Shown: one piece after another, positions 57,716 to 64,000 of the stretch
Layout: each line of letters opens with the position of its first letter
Position numbering within the stretch: position 1 is the first letter of the stretch
Source of the DNA: Nemopilema nomurai
Lineage: Eukaryota; Cnidaria; Scyphozoa; Rhizostomeae; Rhizostomatidae
Assembly (NCBI GenBank): GCA_003864495.1
Contig: ML133411.1
Location: forward strand, 829,237-893,236
Length of the DNA stretch: 64,000 nucleotides
Direction: 5' to 3'
Notes under the pieces: model-generated
The model's database searches: none
What the model saw: the letters and a program-made list of their open reading frames with translations, nothing else
Told to the model about the DNA's origin: nothing
Made by a program: the position numbers and the translations under genes

Positions 57716-58856
57716 ATGGCTGCGTTCCGAACAAAACTCCCATCGTTTCTGCGTGGAAATCAAGAATTAGAGGATAGCGACAGCCTATCAGATGAAAGTT
57801 ACCCAGAGGGCCAAATAGTTACAGAAAATCACAATGAAGACGATGTAGAGCATGATATTGACGAAGAGGAAGGATCTGAAGACGATGTTGTCGTAGATCC
57901 AGAAGATTTTGGCATAAGCCAGGCCCTAAAAAATCAGGGTTCCTGCACTTTGAAACGCAGCCAGAAGAAAAAGGGACGCAAATCAGTATGGTCCGAAGAA
58001 AGCATAAACGAGGTCATTGACGTTATTTGTGAAAGTGATTATTACAGGAAAAAGTTAATATTTATTAACAACAAAGCAACAAAAAATTCAGAAATCTATG
58101 ACAAAGTTACTAAAGATGTCCAAGATCGCTTTGCCAGCCGCAATAGCAAATTTCTATTTACTGTTGGTCAGGTGAGAATCAAATTTAAAGCATGTGTTGC
58201 AGCTTGCAAAAAAGCAGCCATGATGAGAAAGACTGCAAGTGGTATAGACAATTTTATTAACCAGAAAGGCTATGGTTCTTGGTTCAAGAAGCTGTATCCA
58301 TTTATTGAATCAAGAGATTCTTGTGACCCAGACAAGGGCACCGAGCCATCTTTTGAAATTTCAGAGATTAATATTGAGCTTGATGGCTCAAATGTCTGTT
58401 CTAGTGACAGTTCAACAGCTGCAGCCACAAAAACAAATAAAGAACTCTATGCCCTACAAAATAAGGAACAAAGAAAGAGAATGCAAATTATTTGCTAAAA
58501 GAAGCAGTTGCAACTTTTAACAGTTTTGTGGTACAGGATCCAACAAAAGTTCTCATTGCCTATTTCAGGGAAGAAAATGCACTCAACAGGAAACATGAAA
58601 TGGAACTTGCTCAGATGTAGATGCAAATGTGGCAAACAATATTAATGGCAACAATGGGGCAACAGCAAAATATCCATCAACCCCAAAAAAGACCTGCATC
58701 TACCCAGGCATCAACCCAACCAAACATACACAGCCTTCAAAACAGTTTCTGTTTTGGTGGTGTACAAACCCCTTTCGAAGTAGAGAGAAACAATAATGAC
58801 AGTGAATATACAAGTTGGGTTTCTTATCTTGGACAAAATGACAATAATTAACAACA
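57716..58856 (+). pseudogene. Harbinger Myb/MADF-like DNA-binding protein, frameshifted
   Basis: ATG 57716 (MAAFRTKLPSFLRGNQEL) opens 261 codons. An acidic region (about residues 20-65) is followed by a Myb/SANT-like trihelix domain (about 85-200: KSVWSEESINEVIDVICESD ... YGSWFKKLYPFIESRDSCD). A frameshift near 58480 moves to the frame reading LLKEAVATFNSFVVQDPTKV then YFREENALNRKHEMELAQM, then TAG, then a Gln-rich tail ending at about 58851. In this superfamily the protein helps the transposase bind and enter the nucleus. Confidence 0.75.
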
Positions 58857-58859
58857 TTC

Positions 58860-59680
58860 AGTTATTAGATATCTTGATTTTATTTTTTAATGCCTGTAAT
58901 GCAACAAGTGCAATTTTATCCATCATTTACAGGTAGCTGTTTGTGTTGATTTGCTTATGCCACATTTTAGGGTCAGTCTATTGCTTTCATTTTGTATTAT
59001 TGTTGTGATCCATTGCAGGTCTATTATATACATACAAGTGAAATTTAACAATACTTTTTGTAAGATACACTTATTTAAATGTGCAGCCAAAGCTGGGATC
59101 AGAAAATGTTGTGGACTGAAATCCCATACTTTATTATACTTCGAGTTTAAGCCCAGAAATCTTACATATTTGAGGGCTGTTCCCAAGTTGCTAATCAAAA
59201 TAGTGTATTGTTTAACAAATTTTTAAAAATAGTTTGCTGTTTCATTCCACATGCCTTGTTTGAAGCTTTATAAAAATGTTTGTCATGAAATATCATTTTT
59301 TTATCTCATTACATTTTTTTTATACAAAATATATTGGTGGCTTTGTTATTATCAACTCTTGAATTTTCAGTTCATTGAGAGTACAAGGAAACCATAACTT
59401 GGGAATTTATTTTATTTTGCTACTTTTCAAACCCATTGTTTTCAAACAGAAACATAAATTAATGAGTTTATTTTAAGGACAAGAGTGAAAACCCGAAAAT
59501 ACAGTCAAACCTTGATGTAAAACCATTCTGTATCAGTCTTATTCTAGTGGTATAATGAGGTATTATCTGGGTAGCCTTCCATAAAAAATAAGATCTGTGC
59601 TGACAAAAATAGTAAAATGTGAGGTTAGCAAGAACTCAAATAGAGTTACAATTGGGTTTGACTGTACCATCAATTTTAAG
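58860..59680. other. Harbinger internal spacer between convergent genes
   Basis: This T-rich sequence holds no credible gene. Poly(A) signals for both convergent genes would be expected here (for example TTTATTTTTTAA at about 58878 and ATAAAATAAATT on the other strand near 59410). Confidence 0.5.
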
Positions 59681-59681
59681 C

Positions 59682-61021
59682 CTAATTAACACCATATCCT
59701 TGCTTGTCTTTCCAAAACTTGTCCTTAAGGCAGTCCGTAATTTTTGCTGCATTCTTGCATGTATCAGGAACCCGTTTGCATTTTGTCATATGCAACAAGT
59801 CTCGTACTTGATCTTTTGGCCTTCGCTTGTTTGTTTTTGGATCATAGCCTGCATCCCAGTGTTTCTTGATGTTGTCATTCAAATCAATACAGATGTTGTG
59901 GAGAACAACACATGCAAGTGACATCATTTTCAGAGTTTCCTCTTTGCACTCATTCGTTCTCATCAGAACCCTCCATCTTCCCTTAAGTTGCCCAAAAGCT
60001 CCCTCAACAACCATCCTTGCTCTGCTTAATCTGTAATTAAAATACCGCTGCTGTGGTGTAAAGGCTGCATTGGTATATGGCTTTAACAACCAAGTTGCAA
60101 ATGGAAAAGCAGAGTCACCAATAATCATTGGGTATATGTCTACCCCATCTTGAATCTTTGCTACTTGTGGAATGGCATGTTTTTCTGTTATCTCTGTGTA
60201 CAGTTTGGTTGATTGGAATATTATTGTATCGTGGCTATTTCCAGGAAATCCGCTTGATGCCCACATGAATCTCTGCTTGGCATCAACAATGGCCATCAGT
60301 ACAATGGAATAAAAAATTTTGAAATTATGGTATTCTTTTGCACTCTCTTGTCCTCCTTCGGGGAATTTCATTGGAAGATGGCAACCATCAACAGCACCAA
60401 TACAGCATGGGTACTGCCAATATTCTTCAAAAGAGATCATGCTTTTATTCAGCTCCTCAATGTTATGGGGGAAATTTTTAGCAACAAAATTTCCCCAAAG
60501 CGCTCTACAATGATGCAAGAAACTTCTTTTACAATCATGCAAACAGTGGATGTACCTAAACCCGTAAGTTCAGCAATGGTATGCAGATAGTCTCCTCTTG
60601 CAAGTCTTTAAAGACAAACAGCCAGACGTGCTGCTGGGGAAACAGGATTCTCTGCAGAAGTTTCTTTCTCAAAACCATCTTTAATTTCGCCAAGAATAAA
60701 TGCGAAAGTCGCCTTCGTTACTCGTGTATCATCGAAATTTTTTTTAAAACGTGTATCATCAGAACAACTCCAAATATTCTCCCACCATCCATGGATCCTC
60801 TGTTGTCTCCTGCATGTTCGAAGTGGCCTACAGAGATTCTGATTGTTTGTCATCAACAATATTATTTGGAACCACATCATTGATAGTAACTGCCGTCGAC
60901 GCAAAATAGTCAGAAAAAAATGTTTCAACTTCTTTCGACTAGTACGCTTTCTTCGACTTTTGGCACTCATGTTGTTTGTGAGGGCAAAAAGAATTTCTAT
61001 GAATTTGTTGGTTGGCGCCAT
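59682..61021 (-). pseudogene. Harbinger DDE_Tnp_4 transposase, one stop and one frameshift
   Basis: ATG at 61021 opens 137 codons (NIWSCSDDTRFKKNF, then FAFILGEIKDGFEKETSAE) to a TAA at 60608. The same frame continues RLARGDYLHTIAELTGLGTS (HTH) until a shift near 60490. The main frame (60542-59682) holds the catalytic domain: CCIGAVDGCHLPMKF (first Asp), DIYPMIIGDSAFPF (second Asp) and RARMVVEGAFGQLKGRWRVL (Glu). LACVVLHNICIDLND follows. The gene reads towards the Myb-like gene. It would need two corrections to be functional, so this copy is probably immobile without help. Confidence 0.8.
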
Positions 61022-61406
61022 TTTTGTTGTCAGGAAGAATAACGTACAGAAGCGCTGTGCAGGACATCAATCGCGTGGTCTGGGACCACATTAAATGCGA
61101 CGATTTTAATTCGGCGTCTGAAACAAAATCCTAATTTCGGAGAACTATTGCCGCACTATTGCCGCCTTTAATTGTATTTAATTCGCTGCGGCAGAAATGC
61201 GGCGTATGAACTGGGCCTAAGAAACCAACATCGACAGTGAATAGTTTCTTAATAATGGTTTTGGGAAATTTGAGAATTCGAGTTTCTTAAGTAACTCTTA
61301 GTCTTTATTTGTATTTAATTTGGTATTCTAACAATGGTTTTCTTCTAATTGTCTTTGAAACTTTTTCACGTGCCAGCCAAAGTTATCTTTAGAAAATCAT
61401 TAACTC

Positions 61407-61757
61407 TTGATTTTTGTATATTCTGAGAAGAAAATCTGTTTGTTAAGTTTTTGGTCTCAAGTATTCGATATTCTTAACCTATTTTTATTTCAGAGCTGTG
61501 ACGTTATTAGCCTCGTACTCACGTTGTGTTCGTTATGTTATGTTCTAGCCGTAAGGATACAAGATGGAGTATTGAAGTTCAAAGTGGCGAGTTTTTTCGT
61601 TGTTATCTACCGGGTAATCTTACAAGAGCACTCGGAACATGACAGAATGGCTAAAATGCTAATTGTTTCCTATTATGTACTTCTTGAACTCTCTCTTACA
61701 ACAGGTGGACTAGGACTTTGTTTTGGGGAATCTTGTTTTAACACTTTATGTTAAGTT
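61407..61757 (+). CDS. Possible terminal exon of a multi-pass membrane protein
   Basis: A TTTTATTTCAG acceptor at about 61492 is followed by an open frame to the stop at 61755: CDVISLVLTLCSLCYVLAVR, then FKVASFFVVIYRVIL, a short charged loop EHSEHDRMAK, and MLIVSYYVLLELSLTTGGLG. Three hydrophobic segments of helix length separated by charged loops suggest membrane spans. I do not recognise the family. The part before 61492 is probably intron. It lies just outside the Harbinger element and, if real, would be one of the few host exons in the window. A chance frame in T-rich DNA is the main alternative. Confidence 0.3.
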
Positions 61758-61759
61758 TG

Positions 61760-63110
61760 ATAAAAGTTCCATCTTAATTAAAAATATTAATTACAAGCAA
61801 CATGACAAGAAGATAAGAAATACTTCAGTACATAAGGTCGTAAACAAAGATGTACTATATAATCTATCAATGTGATGTATCCTAGGTGTGGTACATACAG
61901 AGTGCATAATTTGCAGGTGCATGGCATTGTAATTTGTTTTATTTGAAGATTTCTGGAATGTTTACGTTTCTTACCTCAGTAGGTATACTGTTTCAAATTT
62001 GACTCCATCTGTAATAAATTTTTCAGTCTCTAAAATAACGGTACTTGGCTTTTTAATGACAAATTTATCGTTCCTGATAGTATATGACTGTTACGTTGCT
62101 TAAAAAGGCCTAATCAAGTGCTCATGTATTATATGTTCTACTCCTTGGCCTTTTGCCCTACAACTAAGTAACGTTACGCCCAAATCTATTCTAATTTATT
62201 CAAAACATTGCAATAAAGAATCATGAAATCTGAAACTATGCTCTATAACATCTGAGTTTCCGTTGATTTTAGCTTTATACATTGCTATGGCTAATCTTTG
62301 CATGCTTGGCCGATGTATGGTTGAAACACATAAGCAAACCTTCAAAAGAAGAATAATAGCTTACATATGCCATACTGACCTTTTATGAGCATCGCTGATT
62401 TTTGGGCTACAAAACATCCATAACATGGGAAAATAATTGAAGAAGGTAGTGAAAAAAAAATCATTCATAGTTTTCTCTTTTCTTCATCTAAATAAGGTAC
62501 AATTCTTGCTTCATTCCATAACAAATCTTTTTTGTGTGACAATCAAACCTTAGATGATTATCATGTATCCCGAGTAATTGTCTAAGTGTTTGATATAGGT
62601 TTGACATATTAATTGTTGATAAAACTAAAAAAAATTATCATTTAAGAAACCCTTCATTAATTAAATTTAATAGGTTTTGTATTGATTTTCTGACAGCTAG
62701 TCCTAAAACAGATTTTGTGATTCTTAAGAGAATTTGGTCATCAAGGGTCTCCGATTCTGCTCTACTTCTTCATGAATAAAGATTACTCTTAAGTTTTCAA
62801 ATCTATGAGATACTCTTAAATTTGAAAATCACTCCTCATTGAACATTACTGTTGTCGGCAAAGAGATATGGACCTCATCCCTCTAAAAATAGGTTACACC
62901 GTGATTTCGGAGACTATGATAAGATAAACATTCATAAATAGTATTTTGCTTTCAAAATACCTGTTGCAACATAGCCACAGGGAAATCTTTTGATACAACA
63001 AATAATAGATTGTACATTGGATCCTATTGCTAAACTAATTTAATAAAACAAAAACATTATCATAAGACTGAGGCAAATACTTACTCTAGAATCCGGAGCC
63101 CCGCGGTTTT
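61760..63110. other. AT-rich interval with no recognisable feature
   Basis: I see no open frame of note, no TIR pair and no clear tandem repeat, apart from short A-runs near 62450 and a poly-T run just after the interval (63111). Confidence 0.5.
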
Positions 63111-63327
63111 TTTTTTGAACAAGTCAAAACGACGTTATAAGCCGAGTTACAGCCAGTGTGGCATTCGCTTGATTCCATTTTCTCAATTGCGGATTTTAAA
63201 AACATTACGAATAAAATATGTTTCATGTTTCACTCTTGGATTCGTTTCAATTTCAAAGTGTTCAATCATACTCCTTGATCGGAAGCACTCAGAAGTGGCG
63301 AAGAAATCCAAGACTTTTGGGCAAAGA

Positions 63328-63830
63328 TTAATCTGCATGGTTCCATTTCAACAGCCATCTCGGGCCCTGAGGTTGTAAACGACACAGGTCCTTGGGGGCA
63401 TCAAAATTTCGTGTGCCAGCATTATCAAGGCCTAGGCACGGGAAAATTACCCCAGCTACCCATACTCTCTCGGCGGTACTCATTCTAGCATTCAATTCTC
63501 TGCTGTCCTTCCTTAGCACCAACCCAAAGCTTGCGTACCAAATAGTTAATCACATTGACAATTGCGTGTTCCTCGCTACTTCTGAGAGCCAACGACCCAA
63601 GCGTTTCATCAAGCGTTAATTAGTGCAACAGTTTTTAGTTCGTCGCTTTCAACCGTGTCTGTCGAACCCAAACTCGGATGCGGGCAGAGTAAGCTGAATC
63701 GAGAGCTACCAGATCTGGTGACTTGATGTACTCTCGATGGCGTACTTGTGCGTGAATCCGACTCACCTCTCCCAAGAACTTCCTTTCTCTCTGAAGCACA
63801 ACAAATCTGCAATAGGTGAAACACTATCAC
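63328..63830 (-). other. GC-richer block with two minus-strand open frames, unrecognised
   Basis: The minus-strand frames contain VWVAGVIFPCLGLDNAGTR, RLQPQGPRWLLKWNHAD, and TRSGSSRFSLLCPHPSLGS. The block has higher GC and a different texture from its surroundings. The frames read like fragments that are common in predicted-protein sets from repetitive or untranslated loci, but I cannot name the source. It could be part of a non-coding or repetitive locus continuing beyond the window. Confidence 0.2.
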
Positions 63831-64000
63831 TTACTCGGCTCGTTGATAGACATTGAAAACAGTGAGAAATAAGATTGCTATGCGATTAATGAATTTTATA
63901 AAATATTTGTGTTCTGTCCACACTAACTCCAGACGTAGTTTATACTTATAGATTCAGATTGAAAAGACTGCATTTCCTGGAATAAGGGGTGCCGTCCTAA

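Larger units (their letters stand above)
57382..61217. mobile_element. PIF/Harbinger transposon, complete ends, 3.8 kb
   Basis: Perfect terminal inverted repeats of about 42 bp (GGCCCAGTTCATACGCCGCA...) bound the element, flanked by the 3-bp target duplication TAA (57379-57381 and 61218-61220). Inside each end are more GCGGCAGAAATGCGG and TCAGACGCCG motifs in both orientations. It encodes the two usual Harbinger genes in convergent orientation, a Myb/MADF-like protein (plus) and a DDE transposase (minus). Both carry inactivating changes. Confidence 0.92.

Noticed and set aside
1..64000. tRNA, rRNA or CRISPR features
   Set aside because: I saw no tRNA-like cloverleaf, no conserved rRNA core sequences and no regularly spaced repeat-spacer array; the direct repeats found are minisatellites or element ends.

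Overview
The window reads as metazoan nuclear DNA, AT-rich and packed with transposable elements. The protein types are hAT transposases of the ZMYM/DUF4371 kind, a PIF/Harbinger element with separate Myb-like and DDE genes, a CR1-like LINE with an SGNH esterase in ORF1, a Penelope GIY-YIG fragment, a cellular-type rve integrase, a C48/Ulp1-like peptidase and capsid-like genes of a Polinton/adintovirus-like element. That mix suggests a non-bilaterian animal, most likely a cnidarian. This is inference from family content, not a species assignment. I see no convincing intact host gene. Almost every coding region is broken by stops, single-base frameshifts or nested insertions.

Layout. 1-3.0 kb: decayed structural genes of a Polinton-like element. 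1,551-27,661: three head-to-tail, nearly identical copies of an 8.7-kb segment. Each copy holds the tail of the Polinton-like block, a complete hAT element (hAT1), the 3' exons of an uncharacterised gene ('gene B') and the 3' part of a second hAT (hAT2). Only the third copy runs on into the full hAT2, which sits inside a coding exon of gene B and is flanked by a perfect 8-bp target duplication. 29.2-32.2 kb: 5' exons of gene B. 32.8-35.7 kb: a second uncharacterised gene ('gene A') on the same strand. Both look transposon-derived; gene B shows a possible DDE/RNase H-like pattern.

35.7-43.8 kb: mostly non-coding, with a degenerate 10-bp minisatellite, a TA-flanked MITE, a 2.2-kb non-autonomous hAT with perfect TIRs and TSD that carries a 58-bp minisatellite, a decayed zinc-binding gene fragment and exons of a C48-like peptidase. 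44.1-49.7 kb: a LINE whose ORF1 is split by a TA-flanked 2.2-kb insertion ending in two identical direct repeats, and whose ORF2 is cut off inside the reverse transcriptase. 52.1-55.1 kb: a decayed hAT (hAT3) between inverted Penelope 3' ends. 55.4-56.8 kb: an intron-containing integrase pseudogene. 57.4-61.2 kb: a structurally complete but mutated Harbinger element. 61.2-64.0 kb: largely featureless, with one possible membrane-protein exon.

The nesting gives a relative history: gene B came first, then hAT2 inserted into its exon, then a segment running from the Polinton-like block into hAT2 was tandemly triplicated, very recently or as an assembly artefact.
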